Source: Pseudomonas baetica
GTDB taxonomy: Bacteria > Pseudomonadota > Gammaproteobacteria > Pseudomonadales > Pseudomonadaceae
Assembly (NCBI RefSeq): GCF_019733355.1
Contig: NZ_JAIHLQ010000030.1
Coordinates: 1 to 64,000, forward strand
Reading direction: 5' to 3'
DNA: 64,000 nt
The notes under the pieces: model-generated
What the model saw: the letters and a program-made list of their open reading frames with translations, nothing else
Told to the model about the DNA's origin: nothing
The model's database searches: none
In this document: piece by piece, positions 33,880-42,528 of the stretch
Layout of the letters: each line of letters opens with the position of its first letter
How positions within the stretch are numbered: position 1 is the first letter of the stretch
Program-made: the position numbers and the translations under genes

Positions 33880-34362
33880 TCAATGGGCATCCCATTGTTT
33901 GATCCGCAGACGGCAATGTTTCATCGCATTGACGATGTGCTTTTCCACCAGAGCCTTGGAAATACCGAGCTGTGCAGCGATTTCCGGGTGCGACAAGCCT
34001 TCGATTTTTCGCAATAGAAAACTGTCGCGGCAGGCGGGCGACAGTTCAGCCAGCGCACGCTGGAGCATGTCCAGACGCTGGCCGTGATCGAGGGTGCCAT
34101 GGGGGGAAGGCGTGAAATAGCGCTCTTCGTTGTCGAGCACTTCCAGCGGCTCGACCTGGCGCAGCGCGTTGCGTCGATGATCATCGATGACCAGATTCAA
34201 CGCCGTACGATAAAGGAAGGCCCGGGGTTGCTCGATGGGTGTGTCGCTGGAACGCTCCAGCACCCGCAGATAAGCGTCATGCACCACATCCTCGGCAACC
34301 TGACGGTTGCCCAGCTTGGCGTTCAGGAAACACACCAGCTCGCGATAGTAGTTTTCCAACAT
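33880..34362 (-). CDS. FecI-like ECF sigma factor (FpvI candidate)
   Basis: About 160 residues. The sigma-2 region (YYRELVCFLNAKLGNRQVAEDVVHDAYLRVLER) and the sigma-4 region (LSPACRDSFLLRKIEGLSHPEIAAQLGISKALVEKHIVNAMKHCRLRI) are those of iron-starvation ECF factors. The sequence does not read like PvdS, so a FecI/FpvI-type factor serving a siderophore receptor such as fpvA is more likely. No anti-sigma gene (FpvR) is next to it. The start is uncertain: the ATG at 34362 has GGGAG only 2 nt away, and a GTG at 34416 would add 18 residues. A Fur-like site overlaps the promoter region. Confidence 0.82.
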   Translation of the reverse strand: MLENYYRELVCFLNAKLGNRQVAEDVVHDAYLRVLERSSDTPIEQPRAFLYRTALNLVIDDHRRNALRQVEPLEVLDNEERYFTPSPHGTLDHGQRLDMLQRALAELSPACRDSFLLRKIEGLSHPEIAAQLGISKALVEKHIVNAMKHCRLRIKQWDAH

Positions 34363-34462
34363 GACTCCCGGCCGCAAAAGGTGCGGTTTCTGTCCTTGAG
34401 CACACTGATCGATCACCCCGCGATGAGCGGTAGCAAGATAGTGGCAACGTGAGGTGCGTAAT

Positions 34463-34482
34463 TTATAGTAATTCTCATATAG
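34463..34482 (-). promoter_or_regulatory. Fur box candidate upstream of the ECF sigma gene
   Basis: On the minus strand ATATGAGAATTACTATAAAT resembles the Fur 19-mer (11 of 14 core positions against ATGATAATCATTAT). It is about 105 bp before the ATG at 34362, in the divergent region shared with pvdR. Confidence 0.5.
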
Positions 34483-34553
34483 ATTTAAAGTAGCGTTTGT
34501 CTTTGCCCGATAAATAGTCCTGTTCTATAGCTGTTACTGGGTGTGTCAGCGCT

Positions 34554-34577
34554 TAAATTCCCCTGCACTTTCCTCGT
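34554..34577 (+). promoter_or_regulatory. PvdS promoter of pvdRT-opmQ
   Basis: TAAAT-N16-CGT exactly, 109 bp before the pvdR start, on the strand of the efflux operon. Confidence 0.88.
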
Positions 34578-34685
34578 TTACAGGACAGCTCCCCGTGTCT
34601 GTCGCGCCCTGCGACAGCGTTCAGCGCTGCCCGAATCCGTGTGCCAGCCGAACGACGGGCCGATTTCCACTGGCCGGAACCCTGC

Positions 34686-35855
34686 ATGAAACGTCCCCGC
34701 CCCGCCCGACGCGCCCTGCTCGCAGTCCTTTGTCTGATCCCCGTTGTCGCTTACGCCGCGTGGCAGATCATGCCGCCAGGGCGGGATAAATTTGCCACCG
34801 TGCAAGTCACACGCGGCGACATCGAAAGCAGCGTCACTGCGCTCGGCACCCTGCAGCCACGTCGCTATGTTGATGTGGGCGCACAAGCTTCAGGACAGAT
34901 TCAGAAGATCCACGTGGAAGTCGGCGACGTAGTCAAGGAAGGCCAGTTGCTGGTGGAAATCGACCCGTCGACGCAGCGGGCCAAGCTCGATGCCGGGCGC
35001 TTCTCCGTCGAGAATCTAAAGGCGCAATTACAGGAACAACGCGCCCAGCATGAACTGGCGCAACAGAAGTACCAGCGCCAGCAAAATCTTGCCGCCGGCG
35101 GTGCGACCCGTGAAGAAGACGTACAGACCGCCCGCGCCGAGCTGAAAGCCACTCAGGCCCGCATCGACATGTTCCAGGCGCAGATCCGTCAGGCCCAAGC
35201 CAGCCTGCGCAGCGATCAGGCCGAACTTGGCTACACCCGCATTTATGCGCCAATGGCCGGTACCGTGGTCGCTCTCGATGCGCGCGAAGGCCAGACCCTC
35301 AATGCCCAGCAACAGACACCGTTGATCCTGCGCATCGCCAAGCTCTCGCCAATGACGGTGTGGGCCGAGGTGTCCGAAGCCGACATCGGTCATGTCAAAC
35401 CGGGCATGAGCGCGTACTTCACCACCCTCAGCGGCGGCCACCGGCGCTGGAGCAGCATTGTGCGGCAGATTCTGCCGGTGCCACCCAAACCGTTGGATCA
35501 GACCAGCCAGGGCGGCGGCAGCCCGGCCAGCAGCAAAAGCGGCAGCGCCCGCGTCGTGCTGTACACCGTGCTGCTCGACGTCGACAACACCGACAACGCC
35601 TTGATGGCCGAGATGACCACCCAAGTATTCTTCGTCGCCAATCAAGCCAAAGATGTCCTCACTGCACCGGTCGCGGCATTGCAAGGCAGCGACACGGCCA
35701 ACCTGCAGACCGCTCAGATAGTCGCCGCCAACGGCAACATTGAATCCCGCGAGGTGCGCACTGGCATCAGCGACCGGCTCAAGGTGCAGATTCTCGATGG
35801 TTTGAGCGAAGGTGATCACTTGCTGATCGGCCCCGCTGTCGGCAGCGGAGACTGA
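34686..35855 (+). CDS. pvdR: Periplasmic adaptor of the PvdRT-OpmQ pyoverdine efflux pump
   Basis: A 389-residue MacA/HlyD-type membrane fusion protein. It has an N-terminal TM anchor (LLAVLCLIPVVAYAAW), a barrel-sandwich start (GDIESSVTALGTLQPRRYVDVGAQASGQIQKIHVEVGDVVKEGQLL), a long coiled-coil hairpin (about 85-185, QLQEQRAQHELAQQKYQRQQ), a lipoyl return (APMAGTVVALDAREGQTLN) and beta-barrel domains. Start by family length at 34686; the upstream ribosome site is weak (GGAA). It heads a three-gene operon with pvdT directly adjacent. The pump recycles and secretes pyoverdine from the periplasm. Confidence 0.93.
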   Translation: MKRPRPARRALLAVLCLIPVVAYAAWQIMPPGRDKFATVQVTRGDIESSVTALGTLQPRRYVDVGAQASGQIQKIHVEVGDVVKEGQLLVEIDPSTQRAKLDAGRFSVENLKAQLQEQRAQHELAQQKYQRQQNLAAGGATREEDVQTARAELKATQARIDMFQAQIRQAQASLRSDQAELGYTRIYAPMAGTVVALDAREGQTLNAQQQTPLILRIAKLSPMTVWAEVSEADIGHVKPGMSAYFTTLSGGHRRWSSIVRQILPVPPKPLDQTSQGGGSPASSKSGSARVVLYTVLLDVDNTDNALMAEMTTQVFFVANQAKDVLTAPVAALQGSDTANLQTAQIVAANGNIESREVRTGISDRLKVQILDGLSEGDHLLIGPAVGSGD

Positions 35856-37829
35856 ATGCAAACGCCTCTGATTGACCTGAAGGACATCCGCAAATCCTAC
35901 GGCGGCGGCGACGCGCCTGAAGTCCATGTGTTGCGCGGCATCGACCTGTCGATCCAGGCCGGCGAGTTCGTGGCGATCATCGGCGCTTCCGGCTCCGGCA
36001 AATCGACGCTGATGAACATCCTCGGCTGTCTGGACAGGCCAACGTCAGGCGAGTATCGCTTCGCCGCAGAACATGTTGCCGACCTGGACAGCGATGAGTT
36101 GGCCTGGCTGCGCCGCGAGGCCTTCGGATTCGTGTTTCAGGGCTACCATCTGATTCCGTCCGGCTCGGCTCAGGAAAACGTCGAGATGCCGGCCATCTAC
36201 GCCGGCACCCCCGCCGCCGAACGCCATGCCCGCGCCGCCGCCCTGCTTGATCGTCTCGGCCTCGCTTCACGCATGGGCAACCGCCCCCATCAACTCTCCG
36301 GCGGCCAGCAGCAGCGGGTCTCGATCGCCCGCGCCTTGATGAACGGCGGCCATATCATTCTCGCCGACGAACCCACCGGCGCCCTCGACAGCCACAGCGG
36401 CAAAGAGGTCATGGCGCTGCTCGACGAGTTGGCGAGCCTGGGTCATGTGGTGATCCTCATCACCCACGATCGCGAAGTGGCGGCGCGGGCCAAACGCATC
36501 ATCGAAATCCGCGACGGTCTGATCATCAGCGACAGCGCCCGAGACAATCCCGAGGCACAGACCACGGCCAACCCCGGCGCCTTGCAGGCGGTGGATTTGC
36601 GCAAGCGTCTGGCCGAGGGCGCCGAGGCCACCGGCTCCTGGAAAGGTGAACTGGTGGACGCCTTGCACGCGGCATGGCGGGTGATGTGGATCAACCGCTT
36701 CCGCACCGCCCTGACCCTGCTCGGGATCATCATTGGCGTGGCGTCAGTGGTGGTAATGCTGGCGGTAGGCGAAGGCAGCAAGCGCCAGGTCATGGCGCAA
36801 ATGGGCGCATTCGGCTCTAACATCATTTATCTGAGCGGTTCCGCGCCCAATCCGCGCACGCCGCCGGGAATCGTCACCCTCGACGACGTCCATGCACTGG
36901 CGAGCCTGCCGCAAGTGCAGCGAATCATGCCCGTCAATGGCGCCGAGGCCGGCGTACGTTACGGCAACGTCGACCATATGAGTTATGTCGGCGGTAACGA
37001 CACAAACTTCCCGGCAATCTTCAACTGGCCCGTGGTGCAAGGCAGTTATTTCACCGACGCCGACGAAGCGAGCGCAGCGGCCGTTGCAGTGATCGGCCAC
37101 AAGGTCCGCAGTAAATTGCTCAAGGGTGTGAGCAACCCCATCGGCCAATACATCCTGATCGAGAACGTGCCCTTCCAGGTGGTCGGCGTGCTGGCGGAAA
37201 AAGGTGCCAGCTCCGGCGACTCCGACAGCGACGACCGCATCGCCGTGCCCTATTCGGCGGCCAGCGTGCGCCTGTTCGGCACCCGCGATCCCGAATACGT
37301 GGCCATCGCTGCCACCGACGCCCGCCGGGTCAAGGAAGCCGAACAGGCCATCGAACAACTGATGCTGCGCCTGCACAACGGCAAGAAAGATTTCGAACTG
37401 ACCAACAACGCCGCGATGATCCAGGCCGAGGCGCGCACGCAGAACACACTGTCACTGATGCTCGGTTCGATTGCCGCGATCTCGCTGCTGGTGGGCGGTA
37501 TCGGCGTGATGAACATCATGCTCATGACTGTGCGCGAACGCACTCGCGAGATCGGTATCCGCATGGCCACCGGCGCCAGGCAGCGCGACATCCTGCGCCA
37601 GTTCCTCACCGAGGCGGTGATGCTCTCGGTGGTCGGCGGCATCGCCGGCATCGCCTTGGCGCTGATCGTCGGCGGCGTGCTGGTGCTCAGCGAAGTCGCC
37701 GTGGCGTTTTCCTTGATCGCGGTGCTTGGCGCCTTCGGTTGCGCCCTGATCACCGGTGTTGTCTTCGGCTTCATGCCGGCCCGCAAAGCTGCCCGGCTCG
37801 ACCCGGTCACGGCCCTTACCAGTGAATGA
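35856..37829 (+). CDS. pvdT: MacB-type ABC transporter of the pyoverdine efflux pump
   Basis: 657 residues. The N-terminal ATPase domain (1-230) has Walker A GASGSGKST, signature LSGGQQQRVSIARAL, Walker B IILADEPTGALD and H-loop ITHDRE. The C-terminal half has four TM helices around a periplasmic domain and the FtsX-like core (GIGVMNIMLMTVRERTREIGIRMATGARQRDILRQFL). The ATG directly follows the pvdR stop. It powers PvdR/OpmQ-mediated export as a mechanotransmission-type ABC protein. Confidence 0.95.
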   Translation: MQTPLIDLKDIRKSYGGGDAPEVHVLRGIDLSIQAGEFVAIIGASGSGKSTLMNILGCLDRPTSGEYRFAAEHVADLDSDELAWLRREAFGFVFQGYHLIPSGSAQENVEMPAIYAGTPAAERHARAAALLDRLGLASRMGNRPHQLSGGQQQRVSIARALMNGGHIILADEPTGALDSHSGKEVMALLDELASLGHVVILITHDREVAARAKRIIEIRDGLIISDSARDNPEAQTTANPGALQAVDLRKRLAEGAEATGSWKGELVDALHAAWRVMWINRFRTALTLLGIIIGVASVVVMLAVGEGSKRQVMAQMGAFGSNIIYLSGSAPNPRTPPGIVTLDDVHALASLPQVQRIMPVNGAEAGVRYGNVDHMSYVGGNDTNFPAIFNWPVVQGSYFTDADEASAAAVAVIGHKVRSKLLKGVSNPIGQYILIENVPFQVVGVLAEKGASSGDSDSDDRIAVPYSAASVRLFGTRDPEYVAIAATDARRVKEAEQAIEQLMLRLHNGKKDFELTNNAAMIQAEARTQNTLSLMLGSIAAISLLVGGIGVMNIMLMTVRERTREIGIRMATGARQRDILRQFLTEAVMLSVVGGIAGIALALIVGGVLVLSEVAVAFSLIAVLGAFGCALITGVVFGFMPARKAARLDPVTALTSE

Positions 37830-37836
37830 TCGATCT

Positions 37837-39228
37837 ATGAAACCGCGCCTCAGTTTGTTGACCGTGTGCCTGATCCTCAGCGCCTGCGCCAATCCCGTCC
37901 AGCGCCCGGACAGCGGCCTGCTGCCACCGGCGACGTGGCAATCGCCACAAGCCGCCCGCGTCGCCCGCAACAATGCACAGTGGTGGACGCAGTTCGGCAG
38001 CCCTGAACTCGACAGCCTGATCGAACAGGCACGAGTCGGCAGCTTCGACCTCGCGGCGGCCGTTGCCCGGGTGCGTCAGGCGCAGGCCGACACGGTGATC
38101 GCCGGCGGTTCATTGCTGCCAGAAGCCAAAGCAGGGCTCAACGCCAATCGGCAAAAACTGCTGCGCGGTAACGGCTATAGCCAACTGGACGCCAACAGCA
38201 GCAACAAGGCCGTGGATTACTTCGATACCAATCTGAGTGCCACTTACGAAATCGACTTCTGGGGCGGCAAACGCGCGTCCCGCGACAGTGCGCAATTCAC
38301 CCTGCAGGCCAGTGAATTCGATCGTGCGACCGTGGAGCTGACACTGCTCAGCGGCGTTGCCAATACCTATGCACAAACCCTGTCGCTGCGCGAGCAAAGC
38401 CGCATCGCCGAGCTGAATCTGGCCAACGCACAAAGCGTGCTGAAGCTGGTGCAGACGCGTTATGAGTCAGGCTCGGCGACGGCATTGGAACTGGCCCAGC
38501 AAAAAAGTCTGGTGGCCGCTCAGCAATGGCAATTGCCGCGTGTGCAGCAGCAAGCGCAAGACGCGCTGATCAGCCTGGCTGCGCTGCTCGGCCAACCGGT
38601 GCAACAACTCTCGCCAAAAGAGCCCTTCGATCACCTGCAATGGCCAGATATCGCTGCCGGTGTACCCAGCGAGTTGCTCAGCCACCGCCCGGACATCGCT
38701 CGCGCCGAAGCACAACTGTCCGCCGCCGAGGCCGACGTCAAAGTCGCCCGTGCAGCCATGCTGCCGGCGCTGACCCTGACGGCTCAGCTCGGCTCAGGCG
38801 CCAACCAGTTCGACGACCTGTTCCGCAGCCCGTTCTATAACCTCACCGCCGGATTGGTCGCGCCCGTTTTCAATAACGGCCGTCTCGGCGCTGAACGCGA
38901 CAAGGCCACGGCACGCCAGCAAGAACTGCTGGAGAACTATCGTGGCGCGATCATCAATGGCTTCGCTGATGTGGAGAAAGCCCTCAACAGCATTCGGCGC
39001 CTTGATGAGCAGCGGTTGTGGCAGAACGAAGAATTGAGCCAGGCGCAGACCGCCTTCAACATCGCCCAAAGCCGCTATCAGGCCGGCGCCGAAGACTTGC
39101 TGACGGTGCTGGAAACCCAGCGCACGTTGTATGCGGCGCAGGATCAGAACGTACAACTGCGGCTGTCGCGGGTGCAGGCGAGCATTGCGTTGTACAAGGC
39201 ACTTGGCGGTGGGTGGCAGGCGCTGTAA
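37837..39228 (+). CDS. opmQ: Outer-membrane channel of the pyoverdine efflux pump
   Basis: A 463-residue NodT/OprM-type outer-membrane lipoprotein (lipobox LILSAC). It has the OEP repeats: WWTQFGSPELDSLIEQA, AAAVARVRQAQAD, VSYEIDFWG-like TYEIDFWGGK, LLSHRPDIARAEAQLSAAEADVKVARAAMLPALTL, and the second repeat ending ALYKALGGGW. It starts 7 nt after the pvdT stop with no clear ribosome site, so translation is probably coupled. It completes the tripartite pump. Confidence 0.94.
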   Translation: MKPRLSLLTVCLILSACANPVQRPDSGLLPPATWQSPQAARVARNNAQWWTQFGSPELDSLIEQARVGSFDLAAAVARVRQAQADTVIAGGSLLPEAKAGLNANRQKLLRGNGYSQLDANSSNKAVDYFDTNLSATYEIDFWGGKRASRDSAQFTLQASEFDRATVELTLLSGVANTYAQTLSLREQSRIAELNLANAQSVLKLVQTRYESGSATALELAQQKSLVAAQQWQLPRVQQQAQDALISLAALLGQPVQQLSPKEPFDHLQWPDIAAGVPSELLSHRPDIARAEAQLSAAEADVKVARAAMLPALTLTAQLGSGANQFDDLFRSPFYNLTAGLVAPVFNNGRLGAERDKATARQQELLENYRGAIINGFADVEKALNSIRRLDEQRLWQNEELSQAQTAFNIAQSRYQAGAEDLLTVLETQRTLYAAQDQNVQLRLSRVQASIALYKALGGGWQAL

Positions 39229-39247
39229 TTTCGCGGCCTGCCAGACC

Positions 39248-39333
39248 GCTTTCGCGAGCAGGCTCGCTCCCACATGGAATTGCATTCCTGCTGAAGGAAC
39301 ACGATCAAATGTGGGAGCGAGCCTGCTCGCGAA
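39248..39333. repeat. REP doublet (REPIN) between opmQ and pvdP
   Basis: Inverted arms 39248-39274 and 39310-39333 of the GAGCAGGCTCGCTCCCACA variant. It lies between the convergent ends of opmQ and pvdP and may act as a bidirectional terminator; no other terminator is seen there. Confidence 0.9.
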
Positions 39334-39351
39334 TTAACCATGACGCAGCCC

Positions 39352-40971
39352 TCAAGCCGGGCTGGTTTTAGGCTTCAGATTGCGCGCATACCACGGTCGT
39401 TGCGGCACGCGACGGAACAGGCCGGCGAGCTTGTCCTCGTCGGTGATGAAGGTGATGCGCAGCGCCAGTTTCATGGTTTCCGGGTCCATCTCGACGGTTT
39501 TGCCCCTCTGCAATCCCGGCGTGGTGCTGCAACCATGGGTGATCGGCCCCAGCCACGGATCATCGACCTCGACCCAGCGCCCCGGTGCGAACCAGTGCAC
39601 GCCGTTGACTTGCAGGCGCGTAACTTCACCCGGATGGAAACGCTCGTGGGCGCGGAACCAGTCTTCGATCCGGTCATCGATCCAGCCATGAAAATGCCAA
39701 AACGCCGGATTGACGTGGGACGAGAACGGATCGCCAAGAAAGTCGTTTTCGGCGCTGTACCAGCGTGCGGCGAAGTCCGCCGGATCGCGGGCAAACGGCA
39801 CCGGCTGACCATTGGAGGGATCGCGCGGCACCGAAGCCCAACGCATGTGCAGCCAGTCATGCAGGCCCAACTCGACTTCCGAGCCAAACTGCCCCAGCGT
39901 GAGTTTTGCCAGATACGCCGGATCACGGTACTGCGACTCCCAGACCTGGAAATTGCTTTCGTAAGTTTCGGCGGTCTTGATGTCGCTAACCCATTGACTG
40001 AACTCGTCATCGCCTGTGGCCGTCCACGTCGGTGGCAAAGCCGTGCCGTCATGATTATCGAAGTAACGGGCAAAACCGATGCGGTCGCGGATCAACTCCG
40101 GCTGCGGCAGCGGGAAGTATTCCCAGGAGGGCAGATCCTGCATCGATCGCGCCGTCCCGAGCATGTGCCGGTGCATGAAGAAAAAGTCCACGCCCGAACC
40201 GTTGCGATCCTTGCGCGGGCCTCGGGCATCACGCTCCTTGTCACGCGGGCCGGGTTGCCAGCCAATGCCGCGCAAGGCCTCGCGCTTGTCTTCGGGAAGC
40301 TTGTGCCACTTGTCCCGGGTTGCATGCCACAACTGGTGGAACAGGCGATGTTCAGGAGAGATCAGCCAGGCCAGCAACGTCGCGTTCAACGGTGTGCGCT
40401 CGCGCGATTCGGGAAACAGGCGTTTGACCGCCACGAAGCGGTTGTCCTGCGCTGGCAGGCTCAACGCCCGATCAAGTCGTAGCGCTTTGCCGCTGAGGGT
40501 GCCACTGCCGGCATTGCCGAAGTCGGCCCAGACTTCATCGAGGATCATTTCCAGCTCATAGCTGATCTGGCCATCAGCGCCGATCAGCCGCCAACTCAAC
40601 TTCGCGGCATCGGCCCCGGCGAGATCGCCAAGAACTCGGTAACGAGGCCCATCACCAGAGCGCAAGCGTTCGGGCGTATCGAGAAAGCCGCACACGCCTC
40701 GGCCCTTCTGGCCAATGTCCAGAAACACTTGCAGCCCCTTCAGCGGCAAGCCTTCAAGACCTGCGTCACGACCTTCGAAACGGATGTCCCAAACCCCGCG
40801 CAACGCATTCGCCAAGCGTTGCCCGGCCCTGTCGGCGACGTCGAATGACGCTTCGCCAGGCGTGATCGTCGGGTCCGGCTTCGTCCATTCACGATGCCCA
40901 AAATAAGCCGCCGGCACGGCAGCGCCCGTCAGCGCCAGGCCCGCCATGAACCATCGTCGAGAAATCTTCAT
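39352..40971 (-). CDS. pvdP: Pyoverdine tyrosinase-like oxidase
   Basis: 539 residues with a twin-arginine signal (SRRWFMAGLAL), so it is exported folded. The C-terminal tyrosinase domain has copper-binding histidines in LFHQLWHATRDKW, DFFFMHRHMLGTARS, LGLHDWLHMRWAS and PAFWHFHGWIDDRIEDWF. PvdP oxidises the ferribactin tyrosine in the periplasm to form the pyoverdine chromophore. The start at 40971 puts the RR motif close to the N-terminus and has AGGTAGGG upstream. It diverges from pvdM, and each gene has its own PvdS box. Confidence 0.95.
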   Translation of the reverse strand: MKISRRWFMAGLALTGAAVPAAYFGHREWTKPDPTITPGEASFDVADRAGQRLANALRGVWDIRFEGRDAGLEGLPLKGLQVFLDIGQKGRGVCGFLDTPERLRSGDGPRYRVLGDLAGADAAKLSWRLIGADGQISYELEMILDEVWADFGNAGSGTLSGKALRLDRALSLPAQDNRFVAVKRLFPESRERTPLNATLLAWLISPEHRLFHQLWHATRDKWHKLPEDKREALRGIGWQPGPRDKERDARGPRKDRNGSGVDFFFMHRHMLGTARSMQDLPSWEYFPLPQPELIRDRIGFARYFDNHDGTALPPTWTATGDDEFSQWVSDIKTAETYESNFQVWESQYRDPAYLAKLTLGQFGSEVELGLHDWLHMRWASVPRDPSNGQPVPFARDPADFAARWYSAENDFLGDPFSSHVNPAFWHFHGWIDDRIEDWFRAHERFHPGEVTRLQVNGVHWFAPGRWVEVDDPWLGPITHGCSTTPGLQRGKTVEMDPETMKLALRITFITDEDKLAGLFRRVPQRPWYARNLKPKTSPA

Positions 40972-41016
40972 TGCCCTACCTGTGTCAGCCATGAAGCAGG
41001 CTTTATCCAAGCTAGA

Positions 41017-41040
41017 ACGTTTGTTGCTGCGGCAAATTTA
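41017..41040 (-). promoter_or_regulatory. PvdS promoter of pvdP
   Basis: On the minus strand TAAAT-N16-CGT exactly, 46 bp before the pvdP start. Confidence 0.88.
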
Positions 41041-41071
41041 AGGCGCCGCTTTTGCCAGAGGTTCACGCGCC

Positions 41072-41095
41072 TAAATTTCCCTGCCGACTGCTCGT
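41072..41095 (+). promoter_or_regulatory. PvdS promoter of pvdMNO
   Basis: TAAAT-N16-CGT exactly, 63 bp before the pvdM start. It is back-to-back with the pvdP promoter, 31 bp apart. Confidence 0.88.
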
Positions 41096-41157
41096 TCTTC
41101 CCAGATAGCAAAGGCCCCCGCGCCTGCACCTCGATGGCGAACCTGACTGAGATGGCA

Positions 41158-42528
41158 ATGACAAAACCACGTTCGAAAAAGGCTCTATTCATCGGCCTGC
41201 CACTGGCCCTGGCAATCAGCGCCGGCGCAGGCTTTGCCGTTTGGCAACTCGGGTTCAAGGACGACCTCGGCTACCCGGTCAAAGTCATGAAACAGGCCGA
41301 TGAGCTGCACGAACGCATGCTCTCCTTCGACAGCCATGTCAGCCTGACGCAAAATTTCGGCACCGACGGCCACGAAGCCGACAAGGACGGTGACGGCCAG
41401 TTCGATCTGGCCAAGGCCAACCGTGGACGTCTGTCGGGCGCTGCGCTGACCATCTTCGGCTGGCCGGAAATGTGGAACGGCCCGAATGCTCCTCACAAAC
41501 CGACGCCCGGCTTCGTCGAAGAGGCGCGCAACCAGCAGGAGATCCGCTTCAAGATCATTTCCGGCATGGTCCGTGACTATCCCAATCAGGTCGCCATCGC
41601 CTACACCCCGGACGATTTCCGGCGCCTGCACGGCGAAGGCAAGTTCGTGATTTTCATCAGCATGCTCAACGCCTATCCACTGGGCCACGACCTGAGCCTG
41701 CTGGACATGTGGACGGCACGCGGCATGCGCATGTTCGGCTTCAGCTACATCGGCAACAACGACTGGGCCGATTCGTCGCGTCCGCTGCCGTTCCTCAATG
41801 ACTCGCCGGACGCTCTCGATGGTCTCTCGGATCTGGGCAGGCAAGCGGTCAAGCGCCTGAACGATCTGGGCGTGATCATCGACGTATCGCAGATGTCGAC
41901 CAAGGCTCTTGAGCAAGTCGCGCAACTGAGCCGCACGCCACTGGTGGCTTCGCATTCGGCGCCGCGCGCGATGGTCGACATCCCGCGCAACCTCAGCGAC
42001 AAGGAAATGCAGCTGATCAAGAACAGCGGCGGCGTCGTACAGATCGTCGCGTTCTCGCAGTACCTGCGTCCGCTGACCCAGGAAACCCAGAACAAGCTCA
42101 ACGAAATGCGCAAAGACTTTGATCTGCCGCCACTGCCGAACCTGGCCATGGCGCTGATGCCCGGTGATCCGATCATTGCCGCTTGGTCCGAGCAAAAGTT
42201 CGGCCAGTACGCCGGCCGCCTCTACGGGATCCTCGAACAAGAGCCGAAAGCCAGCCTCAAGGATCTGGGGGACGCCATTGATTACGCGGTGCGCAAGATC
42301 GGTATCGACCATGTTGGGATCAGCTCCGATTTCAACGAGGGCGGCGGCGTCAAAGGTTTCGAGAACGTGGCAGAGATCCGCAACGTCACCGCCGAACTGA
42401 TCTCGCGTGGTTATTCCGAAGCCGACATCGCCAAGCTCTGGGGAGGCAATTTCCTGCGAGTCTGGGATCAGGTCGAAAAAGCCGCGAAACCTTCGCTGGC
42501 CACGGCGCAGGAAACCGCCAAGCCATGA
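41158..42528 (+). CDS. pvdM: Periplasmic dipeptidase-like pyoverdine maturation protein
   Basis: 456 residues, membrane dipeptidase (M19) family, with an N-terminal hydrophobic signal or anchor (ALFIGLPLALAISAGAGFAVW). DSHVSLTQNFGTDGHE replaces the usual DGHND metal site, then VASHSAPRAMVDIPRNLSDKEM and HVGISSDFNEGGGVKGFENV follow, typical of the family. It is required for periplasmic ferribactin oxidation in pyoverdine maturation. Of three close in-frame ATGs (41134, 41152, 41158) the last best fits the family start MTKPRS and has GAG upstream. Its stop overlaps the pvdN start. Confidence 0.93.
   Translation: MTKPRSKKALFIGLPLALAISAGAGFAVWQLGFKDDLGYPVKVMKQADELHERMLSFDSHVSLTQNFGTDGHEADKDGDGQFDLAKANRGRLSGAALTIFGWPEMWNGPNAPHKPTPGFVEEARNQQEIRFKIISGMVRDYPNQVAIAYTPDDFRRLHGEGKFVIFISMLNAYPLGHDLSLLDMWTARGMRMFGFSYIGNNDWADSSRPLPFLNDSPDALDGLSDLGRQAVKRLNDLGVIIDVSQMSTKALEQVAQLSRTPLVASHSAPRAMVDIPRNLSDKEMQLIKNSGGVVQIVAFSQYLRPLTQETQNKLNEMRKDFDLPPLPNLAMALMPGDPIIAAWSEQKFGQYAGRLYGILEQEPKASLKDLGDAIDYAVRKIGIDHVGISSDFNEGGGVKGFENVAEIRNVTAELISRGYSEADIAKLWGGNFLRVWDQVEKAAKPSLATAQETAKP

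Noticed and set aside
34363..34416. N-terminal extension of the ECF sigma factor from a GTG
   Set aside because: Adds 18 residues without sigma-2 similarity; the ATG start fits family length, though its ribosome spacing is short, so this stays open.
34511..34534. TAAAT-N16-TGT as a second PvdS promoter of pvdR
   Set aside because: The -10 part is TGT, not CGT, and an exact box lies 43 bp downstream.
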